Assembly (NCBI GenBank): GCA_017457015.1
Contig: JAFTIG010000048.1
Coordinates: 1-64,000 of the forward strand
Source of the DNA: Clostridia bacterium
GTDB lineage: Bacteria; Bacillota_A; Clostridia; Christensenellales; Borkfalkiaceae
DNA length: 64,000 nucleotides
Reading direction: 5' to 3'
The notes under the pieces were generated by a model. That model searched no databases and was not told the origin of the DNA. It worked only from the letters and a program-made list of their open reading frames with translations. The position numbers and the translations under genes were made by a program. Position 1 is the stretch's first letter. Each line of letters begins with the position of its first letter. Shown in pieces: positions 8,512 to 17,171 of the stretch.

Positions 8512-9366
8512 TTAAAAAAATCCTTTTACGTCGTCAGCGGTAAATTCGTAAATTTTATCGCAAAATTGACAGTCTACTTTGATACTGCCTTCTTTTTCTA
8601 TAATGTCGTCAAGTTCAGCCTTTCCTAAAGAAATTAAAACTTGTTCAATATATTCTCTACTGCAAAGACATTTATATTCGGGGTGATACTCGTCGTACTT
8701 TTCAGTAAAGAAAAGTTCCTTTACAATCCACTCCGCACCGTGTTCTTCTATCAACGTGGAAACGTTTTTACAATCCTTAACAATCTCTTCTGCAAGAAAT
8801 AACGACTGATCGGTTGCCCCTGGCAACGCTTGCACGATAACACCGCCTGCACCCACGCATTTGCCGTCCGTACCTATCTTAACGCCTAGCGCCATTGCAG
8901 TCGGCATCTGTTCACTGAAAGCGTAATATGCCGTAAAATCTTCTGCGATCTCACCCGTAACAAGTTCACTACTCCCAGTATACGGATCTTTTAATCCCAT
9001 ACTGCGAACTACGGTTAGTCTTCCATTTTTACCCACGCATCCGCCAACGTTAAGTTTGCCGTCAGGTCTTAACGGTAAATCGGCTTGCGGATTATCTATA
9101 AAACCGCGCATAGCAAGATCGCCGTTACCACAAACGGTAATACTTCCGCCCACACCGTCACCCTTTACCGTAACCGATAGTTTATCACCTTTATTTTTTA
9201 AGTTACTGCTCATAAAAGTACATACCGTAAGCGTTCTACCGAGCGCCGCAGCAGAGAGCGGAGAAAGTTTGTGTATCTCTATCGCCCGATTTACCATATC
9301 GGTAGTATCGAGCACGGAAAGTGTCAATTCGTCGTTAAAAATTATTGTTTTAAGTAGTTTATTCAA
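8512..9366 (-). CDS. hslO: Hsp33 redox-regulated chaperone
   Basis: Hsp33 is a cytoplasmic holdase switched on by oxidative unfolding. The 284 aa protein has the N-terminal domain and the C-terminal redox zinc switch: Cys233 and Cys235 (CLC) and Cys266 and Cys269 (CQFC), the CXC-x30-CXXC arrangement of the family. Translation starts at TTG, preceded by AAGGCGG; the next in-frame ATG would remove conserved sequence. It lies between the DUF624-like gene and the TPR/HEAT pair, all on the minus strand. Confidence 0.95.
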   Translation of the reverse strand: MNKLLKTIIFNDELTLSVLDTTDMVNRAIEIHKLSPLSAAALGRTLTVCTFMSSNLKNKGDKLSVTVKGDGVGGSITVCGNGDLAMRGFIDNPQADLPLRPDGKLNVGGCVGKNGRLTVVRSMGLKDPYTGSSELVTGEIAEDFTAYYAFSEQMPTAMALGVKIGTDGKCVGAGGVIVQALPGATDQSLFLAEEIVKDCKNVSTLIEEHGAEWIVKELFFTEKYDEYHPEYKCLCSREYIEQVLISLGKAELDDIIEKEGSIKVDCQFCDKIYEFTADDVKGFF

Positions 9367-9400
9367 TGCGCTGTCCGCCTTTAATTTTGCTTAATTTACC

Positions 9401-9427
9401 AAAGACGCTCTCAATGAAAGCGTCTTT
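9401..9427 (-). terminator. Hairpin after the DUF624-like gene
   Basis: AAAGACGCT pairs with AGCGTCTTT around a 9-nt loop, 10 bp after the stop of the gene ending at 9437. The tail is only a short T run, so termination may be partial. Confidence 0.55.
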
Positions 9428-9436
9428 AATAATCCT

Positions 9437-10708
9437 TTATTTATTTTTGTTACGCTTTGCAAGTTCTTTCTTTGCCTTATCAATGCGTTTTTGTCTTTCT
9501 TCTTGTTCTTTTTCCAACGCCTTTTCTTCTTCGGTAATTTGGAACTCTGGATCGTTCTTGTGTTCTTCAACGTACCTTGCGTGATCGTCGTAAATAGCCT
9601 GCTTACTTTCGTTAAGTTTAACTATATCGCTTCTATTAAACGACGTCGGGAGTTCTTCAAGTTTCAATTCATCGTCGGTGATAGGCTTGATAGGCTTGCT
9701 ATTTAAAGAACTGCGAGTAGCCATAGCAAGTTGTTCTCTATACTGTTTGAGCGCACCTGAATCGCTCTCTTTAATTTTCTCGTAAATACCCCTGTTCTTT
9801 TGTGCGCCCGGAACTTTGTCGTTAATAAATCTATCGTAAGACCACTGACAGAAGTTCGTCCATATAAGAAGTATTAGCGAAAACCCGAAAAGTATTAACA
9901 ATATAATGCCTATTACTAAAAAGAAGCCGCCGAACAGTAAGAGTATGAACGGAATAAGTCCGAGCACGATAAAGAAAATATTTTGTGGTAAAAGCCCTAT
10001 AGTAAACAAGAACGAGTTCTTGATTAAGTGCCTAAACTTTAAGTTATAAGTAACGCTCATAGTAATCATATGCATGGTCATAATCGAGAAGGTTATGAGT
10101 ACGCCGTAAGTGATAATTTTAGACACCCAAAAAAGCCATTCGTGCTCTACGCCGACCGCAATACTTCTATCGCAGAGCGATATAGATAACATGGAAACGT
10201 AGAAAACTATTGAGTACACCAAGAAAATGAGCAACATTTGTTTTATGTTCTGCTTGATACCGCGCCAAAAATCGTTTGCGACAAAAATTCCTTCCGTCCA
10301 AACCATATTTCTTATAACGTAAGCGCCGCCAGATATACCTACCGCCGCTATCATAAACGCTACCGGAGAGAAAAGATATACCATAAGGTTTACGGTAAAC
10401 ACTATATTTTCCGCATAACCGACCATACTCGGAAATGCGCCGTACCCTACGCCAAAGCCTTGAGAAAAGGGATATAACACACCGTAGTTAGTGAGTGCAA
10501 CGTAGCGGAAAAATAACAGTAACGCAAACGGGATACAGAATAATAAAACTAACAGATTGATTATTACGAGTTTACCAAATCTTCCTTTAAAAATATCCCA
10601 AAAAAGTTCCCATCTGTTAGAAGGGAGCGATGCTCTTGCATAGCCTTCGGACTTTTCCGAGCCGAGCATGAGCCTGCTTATAAAACCGCCTTTCTTTTTT
10701 TGTGCCAT
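9437..10708 (-). CDS. DUF624-like polytopic membrane protein with coiled-coil tail
   Basis: A 423 aa protein. The segment RWELFWDIFKGRFGKLVIINLL at about 28-50 resembles the start of DUF624 (YesL-type) proteins. About six hydrophobic segments follow to around residue 290 (for example FIVLGLIPFILLLFGGFFLV), then about 130 charged residues ending in a Glu/Lys-rich predicted coiled coil (EEEKALEKEQEERQKRIDKAK). DUF624 genes often neighbour sugar ABC transporters, but none is present here. Function unknown. The ATG follows a gap of about 140 bp shared with the divergent asd promoter. Confidence 0.75.
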   Translation of the reverse strand: MAQKKKGGFISRLMLGSEKSEGYARASLPSNRWELFWDIFKGRFGKLVIINLLVLLFCIPFALLLFFRYVALTNYGVLYPFSQGFGVGYGAFPSMVGYAENIVFTVNLMVYLFSPVAFMIAAVGISGGAYVIRNMVWTEGIFVANDFWRGIKQNIKQMLLIFLVYSIVFYVSMLSISLCDRSIAVGVEHEWLFWVSKIITYGVLITFSIMTMHMITMSVTYNLKFRHLIKNSFLFTIGLLPQNIFFIVLGLIPFILLLFGGFFLVIGIILLILFGFSLILLIWTNFCQWSYDRFINDKVPGAQKNRGIYEKIKESDSGALKQYREQLAMATRSSLNSKPIKPITDDELKLEELPTSFNRSDIVKLNESKQAIYDDHARYVEEHKNDPEFQITEEEKALEKEQEERQKRIDKAKKELAKRNKNK

Positions 10709-10820
10709 TAGTATCTCCCAAAATTAATTGATTTTATCATACGCAAAAAACGCGCTATTATTAATATATACTAAATTTAAATATTTTACAAATAAAATTC
10801 GGGTATTCGTTAAAAAAAAC

Positions 10821-10849
10821 TTTACTTTTTTTCTTTTGTTTGCTACACT
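10821..10849 (+). promoter_or_regulatory. Promoter for asd-dapA-dapB-yggS-sepF
   Basis: TTTACT (10821-10826) and TACACT (10844-10849) are separated by 17 nt. The boxes are weaker than those at spoVG, but they are well placed 33 nt before the asd ATG. Confidence 0.5.
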
Positions 10850-10882
10850 ATGCGTATATTAATGTTTATAGGAGCAAAACTC

Positions 10883-11896
10883 ATGAAAAAGTATAACGTA
10901 GCAGTTGTCGGCGCAACCGGTATGGTCGGCAGAAAATTTTTACAAGTATTGACGGAAAAGCAACTTCCCGTTGAAAATTATTATTTATTTGCATCGGCAA
11001 AATCAGCAGGGAATAAAATAGATTTTATGGGCAAAGAACACGAAATTATCGAACTTGCCGAAAAAAATATTATCGGTAAAAATATCGATATTGCGCTTTT
11101 CTCTGCAGGCGGTGACGTAAGTAAGGAATTTGCACCGATATTTGCTAAACACGGCATCTTGGTTATCGACAACTCCAGTGCATGGAGAAGGGACGAAAAC
11201 GTTCCTTTAGTAGTTCCAGAAGTTAACGCTTACGATATAGAGTGGCATAAAAATATTATAGCAAACCCCAACTGTTCGACTATTCAAGCAATGGTAGTAT
11301 TAAAACCCTTGCACGACGCGTTCAAGATTAAGAGAGTTATTTACTCGACCTATCAAGCGGTATCTGGAGCAGGCGTTAAAGGCTTTAACGACCTTAAAGG
11401 CGGTATTTGCGGTGAAGCGCCCCAAAAGTTCCCTTACCCTATCTTTGGCAACTGTATTCCGCACATTGACGTATTTATGGATAACGGCTACACCAAAGAA
11501 GAAGATAAGATGGTTTTTGAAACCAAAAAGATTTTGGGCGATCAAAGCATCAAAGTTACTGCAACTTGCGTTCGCGTACCCGTATACTACGGCCACAGCG
11601 AATCTATCAATATAGAGTTTGAAAAACCCTGTACGGTTGAGAAGGTTAAAGAAGTTTTATCAAAGGCAGAAGGCGTTGTAATAGAAGACGATCCCAAAAA
11701 CAACGTTTATCCGATGGCTATTACGGCGGAAAACAAGAACGAAGTATTCGTTGGTAGAATCAGAAAAGACGATACCGTTGAAAGTGGTATTAACCTTTGG
11801 TGCGTTGCCGACAATATCAGAAAAGGCGCAGCGACCAACGCCGTTCAAATTGCCGAAAAGGCCATTGAAAAAGGTTGGGCGGAAAATCATCTTTAA
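10883..11896 (+). CDS. asd: Aspartate-semialdehyde dehydrogenase
   Basis: The enzyme reduces aspartyl phosphate to aspartate semialdehyde with NADPH, at the branch to diaminopimelate/lysine and to threonine/methionine. The 337 aa protein has the NADP-binding start VAVVGATGMVGRKF and the catalytic Cys in NPNCSTIQ. I chose the ATG at 10883 because AGGAG lies 8 nt upstream and the protein then begins MKKYNVAVVG; the ATG at 10850 lies on the -10 box. First gene of a five-gene plus-strand set with dapA 23 bp downstream. The homoserine branch enzyme (hom) is at 41.9-43.2 kb. Confidence 0.96.
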   Translation: MKKYNVAVVGATGMVGRKFLQVLTEKQLPVENYYLFASAKSAGNKIDFMGKEHEIIELAEKNIIGKNIDIALFSAGGDVSKEFAPIFAKHGILVIDNSSAWRRDENVPLVVPEVNAYDIEWHKNIIANPNCSTIQAMVVLKPLHDAFKIKRVIYSTYQAVSGAGVKGFNDLKGGICGEAPQKFPYPIFGNCIPHIDVFMDNGYTKEEDKMVFETKKILGDQSIKVTATCVRVPVYYGHSESINIEFEKPCTVEKVKEVLSKAEGVVIEDDPKNNVYPMAITAENKNEVFVGRIRKDDTVESGINLWCVADNIRKGAATNAVQIAEKAIEKGWAENHL

Positions 11897-11919
11897 TAAC
11901 TATCCAAAAGGAATTTATT

Positions 11920-12813
11920 ATGAATAAAACTATATTTAAGGGTACTTGTACGGCGGCTATTACCCCGTTCACCCAAGACGGCGTTGACTACGACGCTTTT
12001 TCAAGACAAATAGAATATCAAATCAGCAACGGCATTGACGCGCTTTGCATTTTAGGAACTACGGGTGAAGCGCCCTGTATTACCGACGCAGAGTATGAAA
12101 AAATTGCAAAGTTTGCTTACGATAAAATCGAAGGCAGAGTTAAGTTTATTCTAGGCTCTGGCAGTAACTGTACTAAAAAAGCGATTGAGAAGAGCCAACT
12201 CGCTGAAAAGATAGGTGCGGACGGACTTTTAGTCGTTACCCCCTATTACAATAAATGTACTCAAAAAGGTTTGGTAAAATATTATAACGACGTTTGCGAT
12301 AACGTAGATATTCCCGTGCTTTGCTATAACGTACCCGCTCGTACGGGCGTCAATATTCTCCCCCGTACTATGGCGGAGATTGCAGAACATAAAAACATCG
12401 GCGGTATTAAAGAAGCGTGCGGTAATATGGAACAAATTTGTGAAACTGCGCGTTTAATCCGCGGTAAGACTGCGCTCTACTCTGGTGACGACAACCTTAA
12501 TCTCGCAATGATGAGTATAGGCTCTATGGGTCTTATTTCGGTTGCTAGTAATATTGCGCCGAGAGAAGTTGGCGACGTTGCAAGATTTTATTTTTCTGGC
12601 AGAAACCAAGAGGCGACCGAACTGCAAGAAAGGCTTCTTCCCCTTATCGACATTATGTTCTGTGAAGTTAACCCTATCCCTGTAAAGAAGGCTGCAGAAC
12701 TTATCGGTCTTGGTAGCGGTATCGTTCGCGCTCCGCTTACCGAACTTGAAGACGAGCACGTTGAGCAGATGAAAGCCATCTTAAAAGATTTCGGCTTTGC
12801 CATTAAGGAGTAA
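11920..12813 (+). CDS. dapA: 4-hydroxy-tetrahydrodipicolinate synthase
   Basis: DapA condenses pyruvate with aspartate semialdehyde, the first committed step to diaminopimelate. The 297 aa TIM-barrel protein shows the TT motif (LGTTGEAPCIT, near 44), the Tyr of CYNVPARTGVN, and the Schiff-base Lys in GGIKEACGN. The ATG at 11920 is preceded by AAAAGGAA at about 7 nt and gives the standard MNKTIFKGTCTAAITPF start; the longer reading overlaps asd. dapB follows almost directly. Confidence 0.96.
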   Translation: MNKTIFKGTCTAAITPFTQDGVDYDAFSRQIEYQISNGIDALCILGTTGEAPCITDAEYEKIAKFAYDKIEGRVKFILGSGSNCTKKAIEKSQLAEKIGADGLLVVTPYYNKCTQKGLVKYYNDVCDNVDIPVLCYNVPARTGVNILPRTMAEIAEHKNIGGIKEACGNMEQICETARLIRGKTALYSGDDNLNLAMMSIGSMGLISVASNIAPREVGDVARFYFSGRNQEATELQERLLPLIDIMFCEVNPIPVKKAAELIGLGSGIVRAPLTELEDEHVEQMKAILKDFGFAIKE

Positions 12814-12814
12814 T

Positions 12815-13570
12815 ATGATTAACGTTCTTATTAGCGGTGCTAACGGCAGAATGGGCAGAAAAGTTTTTGAATCGGCGTTAAACAGCCAAAACGTAAAAGC
12901 AGTTTGTGGCGTTGACCTTTTTGAAAATTTTACTAACCCCAACTACCCCGTTTACACATCATTTAAATCTATTAAAGAAAAAATCGACGTGGTTATAGAC
13001 TTTTCCGCGCCGAGTAGTCTTGACAACATTTTAGAATTTTGTTTAGCAAACGGTGTTCCCGCAGTGCTCTGCGCTACGGGCTATACCGACGAGCAAGTAC
13101 AAAAAGTTAAAGTAGCAAGTGAAAAGGTCGCTTTGTTCCGTTCGGGCAATATGTCACTCGGCGTAAACGCACTGATTGATTTAGTCAAAAAGGCGGCGGT
13201 GGCTCTCGGCGGTTTCGACGTGGAAATTATAGAAAAACACCACAATCAAAAGGTGGACGCACCTAGCGGTACGGCACTTATGCTCGCAGACGCCGTTAAA
13301 GAAGTTCAAGAAGATAAATACTATACTTACGGCAGACAAGGTATTTGTGGTAAGCGCGATAAAAACGAAATAGGTATACACGCCGTTCGCGGTGGCGGAA
13401 TCGTTGGCGAACATGACGTGATTTTTGCATCTGGTTTTGAAACGGTTACCCTATCACACCAAGCAACGGACAGGAGCGTTTTTGCAGACGGGGCTATAAA
13501 AGCGGCGGAATATATCGCTAATAAAAAAACGGGACTATATAATATGTCCGACGTCATCAACGGAAAGTAA
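12815..13570 (+). CDS. dapB: 4-hydroxy-tetrahydrodipicolinate reductase
   Basis: DapB reduces the DapA product with NAD(P)H to tetrahydrodipicolinate. The 251 aa protein has the dinucleotide-binding start ISGANGRMGRKV and the catalytic/binding segment EKHHNQKVDAPSGTAL. The ATG at 12815 is chosen for the AAGGAG just before it and the family-standard N-terminus; it begins one base after the dapA stop. The asd, dapA and dapB products act in sequence. Enzymes for the later diaminopimelate steps are not in this window. Confidence 0.96.
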   Translation: MINVLISGANGRMGRKVFESALNSQNVKAVCGVDLFENFTNPNYPVYTSFKSIKEKIDVVIDFSAPSSLDNILEFCLANGVPAVLCATGYTDEQVQKVKVASEKVALFRSGNMSLGVNALIDLVKKAAVALGGFDVEIIEKHHNQKVDAPSGTALMLADAVKEVQEDKYYTYGRQGICGKRDKNEIGIHAVRGGGIVGEHDVIFASGFETVTLSHQATDRSVFADGAIKAAEYIANKKTGLYNMSDVINGK

Positions 13571-13571
13571 A

Positions 13572-14249
13572 ATGTTAAAACAAAATCTCGATAAAGTTTT
13601 TGCCGAGATAGAAAAAGGTAACTGTTTCGGCGAGCCCGTTACTTTAGTAGGCGCAACCAAAACCATGCCGATTGAAACGATTAATGAAGCCGTTAGTTTG
13701 GGACTTAAAGTCGTTGCAGAAAACAAAGCTCAAGAATTTAACTTTAAGCACGATTATATCGTAGGCGCAAGACAACATTTTATAGGGCATTTACAAACCA
13801 ACAAGGTCAAATATTTGGTCGGAAAGGTTGAACTTATACACTCTGTTGACAGCGTTCATCTTGCAGAAGCGATTGATATTTGTGCAAATAAAAAGGGTGT
13901 CGTTCAAGACGTTCTTATTGAAGTTAACGTGGGCGGAGAACTTTCAAAAAGCGGTTTTTCTCCCGAAAACGTAATAGACAACGCCCTGTATATTGCAGAG
14001 AATTTTAGTGGCGTTAGAGTGCGTGGACTTATGGCTATGCTCCCCCACTCGGACGACGTTGAACTTTTAACGAGTCTTTGCAAAAAAATGCGTGCGCTTT
14101 ACGACAACTTGAAAGAAAAAGGTTTGCCTTTTACCTACCTTTCTATGGGTATGAGTGGCGATTATATGCTTGCCGTTAAAAACGGTAGTAATATGATTAG
14201 GCTCGGCAGAACTATTTTTGGAGAAAGAAATTACGGAGATAAACACTGA
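13572..14249 (+). CDS. YggS-family pyridoxal-phosphate homeostasis protein
   Basis: A 225 aa protein of the PLP-binding alanine-racemase-N-domain family (YggS/PLPBP/YlmE), which buffers PLP and affects amino-acid metabolism. The PLP lysine lies in GATKTMP near residue 30. FIGHLQTNKVKYL, HSVDS, EVNVGGELSKSGF and LSMGMSGDYMLAV are family signatures, and the final RLGRTIFGER completes the fold. It starts one base after dapB and its TGA stop overlaps the sepF ATG (TGATG). Adjacency to sepF is conserved in many Gram-positive division clusters, although the rest of such a cluster is absent here. Confidence 0.93.
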   Translation: MLKQNLDKVFAEIEKGNCFGEPVTLVGATKTMPIETINEAVSLGLKVVAENKAQEFNFKHDYIVGARQHFIGHLQTNKVKYLVGKVELIHSVDSVHLAEAIDICANKKGVVQDVLIEVNVGGELSKSGFSPENVIDNALYIAENFSGVRVRGLMAMLPHSDDVELLTSLCKKMRALYDNLKEKGLPFTYLSMGMSGDYMLAVKNGSNMIRLGRTIFGERNYGDKH

Positions 14250-14575
14250 TGGGAATATTTGATTTATTCGGCAGAGAACCGAAAACCAGAAACGAAAAAC
14301 CTTTGCGTGCGGAATTTGATACCCCTTCTAGCACCAACGATAAAAAAGGTCCTGTATCTGTATTCAGTCCGACCGCTTATGAAGACGTTGCGGTTATTAT
14401 CGACGCTATTAAGACTGGTAAAAATGCAGTAGTACATTTGACCGAACTTAAAACGGACACTGCGGTTAGAGTGTTAGACATGCTATCCGGCGCTATCTAC
14501 GCACTTGGCGGTGGGGTTTACGAAATGGGCAAAAACGTGTTTATGTTTTCCCCGTCAGGCGTTGAAGTTTATTAA
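14249..14575 (+). CDS. sepF: SepF-like cell-division protein
   Basis: SepF anchors and aligns FtsZ filaments at the division septum. This 108 aa copy is short (often about 150 aa). It has the start GIFDLFGRE, which may act as the membrane-binding helix, a short linker, and the C-terminal SepF domain (about 30-108: YEDVAVIIDAIKTGKNAVVHL, then VLDMLSGAIYALGGGVYEMG and FMFSPSGVEV). It overlaps yggS by one base. Strong terminators follow, so it is the last gene of the asd operon. Confidence 0.9.
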   Translation: MGIFDLFGREPKTRNEKPLRAEFDTPSSTNDKKGPVSVFSPTAYEDVAVIIDAIKTGKNAVVHLTELKTDTAVRVLDMLSGAIYALGGGVYEMGKNVFMFSPSGVEVY

Positions 14576-14583
14576 GAATATAA

Positions 14584-14613
14584 AAAGCGAGAGAAAATTT
14601 CTCTCGCTTTTTT
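14584..14613. terminator. Bidirectional terminator between sepF and the acyltransferase gene
   Basis: AAAGCGAGAGAAA pairs with TTTCTCTCGCTTT with A-rich and T-rich flanks. It ends the plus-strand dap operon and can also serve the converging minus-strand gene. Confidence 0.85.
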
Positions 14614-14616
14614 CTT

Positions 14617-14641
14617 AAACGGTGTTTAACGCCGTTTTTTT
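14617..14641 (+). terminator. Second terminator after sepF
   Basis: AAACGGTG pairs with CGCCGTTT (one G-T pair), loop TTTAA, then a run of Ts. It is tandem to the preceding terminator and abuts the stop of the converging gene. Confidence 0.65.
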
Positions 14642-15884
14642 ATTTGTTTCTAACGTAAAAATCGTAAAGTTCTTCTTGGGCAAAATGCATCTTCGTTAGA
14701 TAATTTTTTGCCGTTTTTAAGAACATAAAATAGGTCGTGTGGTCTACCGCTATATCAAACGCGTCACCGCGGTTTAGAAAATCGTATTCTATATGTACTG
14801 AATACATAGCAGATACGGGTTTATTGAGTTCAAAGGGTTTTCCGTCGACTTCGCCCTTAAAAGTAAATCCGTTTTTATCGTGTACGACGTGCGCGTTACC
14901 TACGGGAATACAACCGACTTTGCTCGAATAATAATCTTCTACTCGAACGTCGTCTTCAAAGAAGTAAGCGCCACTTTGAACTTCTTTTCTGACTTCTTCT
15001 CTCTCCCACCTATACCAGTCGGGTATATGTGAAAAGCCTTTATCAGTATTTACTCCCTTTAATCTTGAAAGGGTATCCATTTCCCATTTAGCACCACACT
15101 CTTCACACCAAAGATGAAAACCGGCACTGTTCATCTTAAACTCTTTACCACACACGGGACATTTATAAAGTATTCTATAAAGTCCGTCCGCACGCTCTTT
15201 ACATTTAACGTGCAAGTTATTTTCTACCTGCCACTTATACTCGTCTTTAACAAACTCTTTTTCAATTCTTGCCTGTAACTGTTCTGCCGTTGAGTTTTCA
15301 ATTTCTTCGGGAGTAAAGAGCATATATAAATGTGCTTGTTGTCTAATCTTTCTATACGGATGCTTGCTCCATTGTGGAGAATTTATAAAATTGCCGTACG
15401 CTTTGCACATTACTACGGGAACTTTTGCAATCTTACAAAATTTACCGAGTGCACCGTCAAGGCGTTCGTTTATACCTGCAAGTTCAAAACGTGCTTCGGG
15501 ATATATCGTTACAGGGTGCTTTTTCTTTTTTAAGTAATAAAGCATGTGTTTTGCCGTAACTACATCGTGCGTAAACTTACGCTTAGGCATTCCACCGATA
15601 CCGCCCATAAGCCAGTCGCCCCTGCGGAATTCTTCTACCGACATTACCCAACCCGTAGTCTTCGGCATTAATCCTTTTACTATCTGCGGAAAATCCATAA
15701 ACGACGCGTGCGTCGCTAAAATAAGGAAAGGTCCTTTCAATTTTTTAACAGCCTTGTCCGTCGTGACGTGCCCGTTATTAAAAAGCAAATAAAACGGCGC
15801 AGCCACGTACTCGACGATCTTTAAATACCATCTGGGCTTTATAGGCTTTTTATACATATCAAATCTTTTACCAAGTTTTTTCAT
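14640..15884 (-). CDS. PlsC-like acyltransferase with a zinc-ribbon insertion
   Basis: A 414 aa protein. Residues about 40-200 form a glycerolphosphate acyltransferase domain with the catalytic HX4D box (THASFMDF) and a YPEAR motif in place of the usual EGTR box. Near residues 235-262 two Cys pairs (CPVC and CEEC) form a probable zinc ribbon, followed by a C-terminal beta-rich domain of about 130 residues. PlsC acylates lysophosphatidic acid; the added ribbon suggests a specialised lipid or glycolipid acyltransferase, which is inference. A ribosome binding site (AAGGAGAAAGG) precedes the ATG. It stands alone between terminators. Confidence 0.8.
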   Translation of the reverse strand: MKKLGKRFDMYKKPIKPRWYLKIVEYVAAPFYLLFNNGHVTTDKAVKKLKGPFLILATHASFMDFPQIVKGLMPKTTGWVMSVEEFRRGDWLMGGIGGMPKRKFTHDVVTAKHMLYYLKKKKHPVTIYPEARFELAGINERLDGALGKFCKIAKVPVVMCKAYGNFINSPQWSKHPYRKIRQQAHLYMLFTPEEIENSTAEQLQARIEKEFVKDEYKWQVENNLHVKCKERADGLYRILYKCPVCGKEFKMNSAGFHLWCEECGAKWEMDTLSRLKGVNTDKGFSHIPDWYRWEREEVRKEVQSGAYFFEDDVRVEDYYSSKVGCIPVGNAHVVHDKNGFTFKGEVDGKPFELNKPVSAMYSVHIEYDFLNRGDAFDIAVDHTTYFMFLKTAKNYLTKMHFAQEELYDFYVRNK

Positions 15885-15960
15885 AACCTTTCTCCTTATA
15901 TATATGTTACCACATCAAAAAATATTAATCAAGTAAATTGTTGACTAATCAACAATTTTA

Positions 15961-15998
15961 TATAAAAAGATGACTCTATCGAAAATTACGACAGAGCC
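15961..15998 (-). terminator. Terminator after the Ca2+/cation antiporter gene
   Basis: A 10-bp stem with two G-T pairs (GGCTCTGTCG with CGATAGAGTC) is followed on the minus strand by ATCTTTTTATAT, 18 bp after the stop of the gene ending at 16016. Confidence 0.7.
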
Positions 15999-16015
15999 AA
16001 CCGTTTATATTAAGT

Positions 16016-16981
16016 TTAAAGCGCGTAATTTCTTACGATAATATATGCGAGATATGCAACGTACAGAACGGTCATTACCATGCCGTGCCACTTGTTCATC
16101 TTTTTTGAAAAGAGTGCTACAGCCATAAGTACTATACCCGTACCGAACATTACTAGCATATCAACAAGCGTATCGTTTATTACCGTGAGCGGACTTATGG
16201 TTGCGCTCATGCCGAGAATAAATATTACGTTGAATATATTTGAGCCTACCACGTTTCCGATTGCGATGTCGTTTTCCTTCTTTATAGCGGCAACTATACT
16301 GGTAACTAGTTCAGGAAGACTAGTGCCGATAGATACTATTGTAAGACCTACTAAAGATTCACTCATACCAAGTGCTTTTGCTATAATCGACGCATTGTCA
16401 ACTACTAGATCTCCACCGAAAATGATACCTGCACCGCCAACGATTACTAAAATTATAGAAAGCCAAAGCGGTTTTTTCTTCTCTTCTTTATTTTCTTGAC
16501 CTTCAATCATGTCGGGGTTACCCTTTTTTGCTCTCAATACCAAGAACACGAGATATACGACAAAAAGTACGAGCATTATTATACCTTCAACCCTATCTAT
16601 CTTAAATGGAGTTATGACGAAAGATAACAATAAAAGCAAAACGTAAGTTCCTATCATAATAGGAATATCGAATTTCTTCATATCCTTATCGATAATGAGC
16701 GGAATAAGTATTGCGCTTACGCCAAGAATAAATAAGGTGTTAAAAATATCAGAGCCGACTACGTTACCGATACTCATATCGTTCATATTAGCGATTGCGC
16801 TATTGATAGATACCGACGCTTCGGGTAGGCTCGTCCCTATAGAAACGAGTGTTAAACCGATAATTAGCGACGGGATTTTGAGCGCTTTTGCAATACTGCT
16901 CGATCCGTCGACGAAAAAGTCAGCGCCTTTAATTAAAAGTGCCATGCCTACGATAAGTAATAATACAGTCCATACTGTCAT
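16016..16981 (-). CDS. CaCA-family Na+(K+)/Ca2+ antiporter (YrbG-like)
   Basis: A 321 aa polytopic membrane protein with the internal duplication of Ca2+/cation antiporters. The two alpha repeats read GLTLVSIGTSLPEASVSI with GNVVGSDIFNTLFILG, and GLTIVSIGTSLPELVTSI with GNVVGSNIFNVIFILG, on opposite topologies. A central loop is charged (ENKEEKKKP). The acidic residues of GTSLPE bind cation. Start set at the ATG at 16981, which gives the standard MTVWTVLLLIVG start and has AAAGGAG upstream; the longer reading adds 14 basic residues. Expected role: Ca2+ efflux driven by Na+ or H+. Confidence 0.92.
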   Translation of the reverse strand: MTVWTVLLLIVGMALLIKGADFFVDGSSSIAKALKIPSLIIGLTLVSIGTSLPEASVSINSAIANMNDMSIGNVVGSDIFNTLFILGVSAILIPLIIDKDMKKFDIPIMIGTYVLLLLLSFVITPFKIDRVEGIIMLVLFVVYLVFLVLRAKKGNPDMIEGQENKEEKKKPLWLSIILVIVGGAGIIFGGDLVVDNASIIAKALGMSESLVGLTIVSIGTSLPELVTSIVAAIKKENDIAIGNVVGSNIFNVIFILGMSATISPLTVINDTLVDMLVMFGTGIVLMAVALFSKKMNKWHGMVMTVLYVAYLAYIIVRNYAL

Positions 16982-17020
16982 AAAAAGTTTTCTCCTTTGT
17001 TTATATAAAAAATATTTTTT

Positions 17021-17062
17021 CAAAAAAATAAAGACTTCTACCGTTAAAACGGTAAAAGTCTT
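17021..17062 (-). terminator. Terminator after the lactate/malate dehydrogenase gene
   Basis: A long stem (AAGACTT, one unpaired base, TACCGTT pairing with AACGGTA and AAGTCTT) is followed on the minus strand by TTATTTTTTTG. It separates the dehydrogenase gene from the antiporter. Confidence 0.8.
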
Positions 17063-17096
17063 GTTAAATTACTTTTAGTAACTACGCCCGCCGGAC

Positions 17097-17116
17097 ATAA
17101 AGTCGTATTGACGACG
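17097..17116 (+). repeat. Single copy of the dispersed intergenic repeat family
   Basis: ATAAAGTCGTATTGACGACG matches the repeat clustered at 51.8-52.15 kb (consensus TTAAGGKCGTMTDAAC) at most positions. Like the other copies it is followed at once by a small hairpin (TTCGCTTT with AAAGCGAA, 17122-17141). It lies in the gap between the dehydrogenase gene and its terminator. Confidence 0.45.
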
Positions 17117-17171
17117 GCGCGTTCGCTTTTTGCAAAGCGAAAACTACTCCCTTTTACTATAAAGGATTAAA

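Noticed and set aside
10709..10882. Lysine riboswitch (L-box) ahead of asd
   Set aside because: The -10 box is only about 33 nt before the ATG, too close for an aptamer of about 170 nt.
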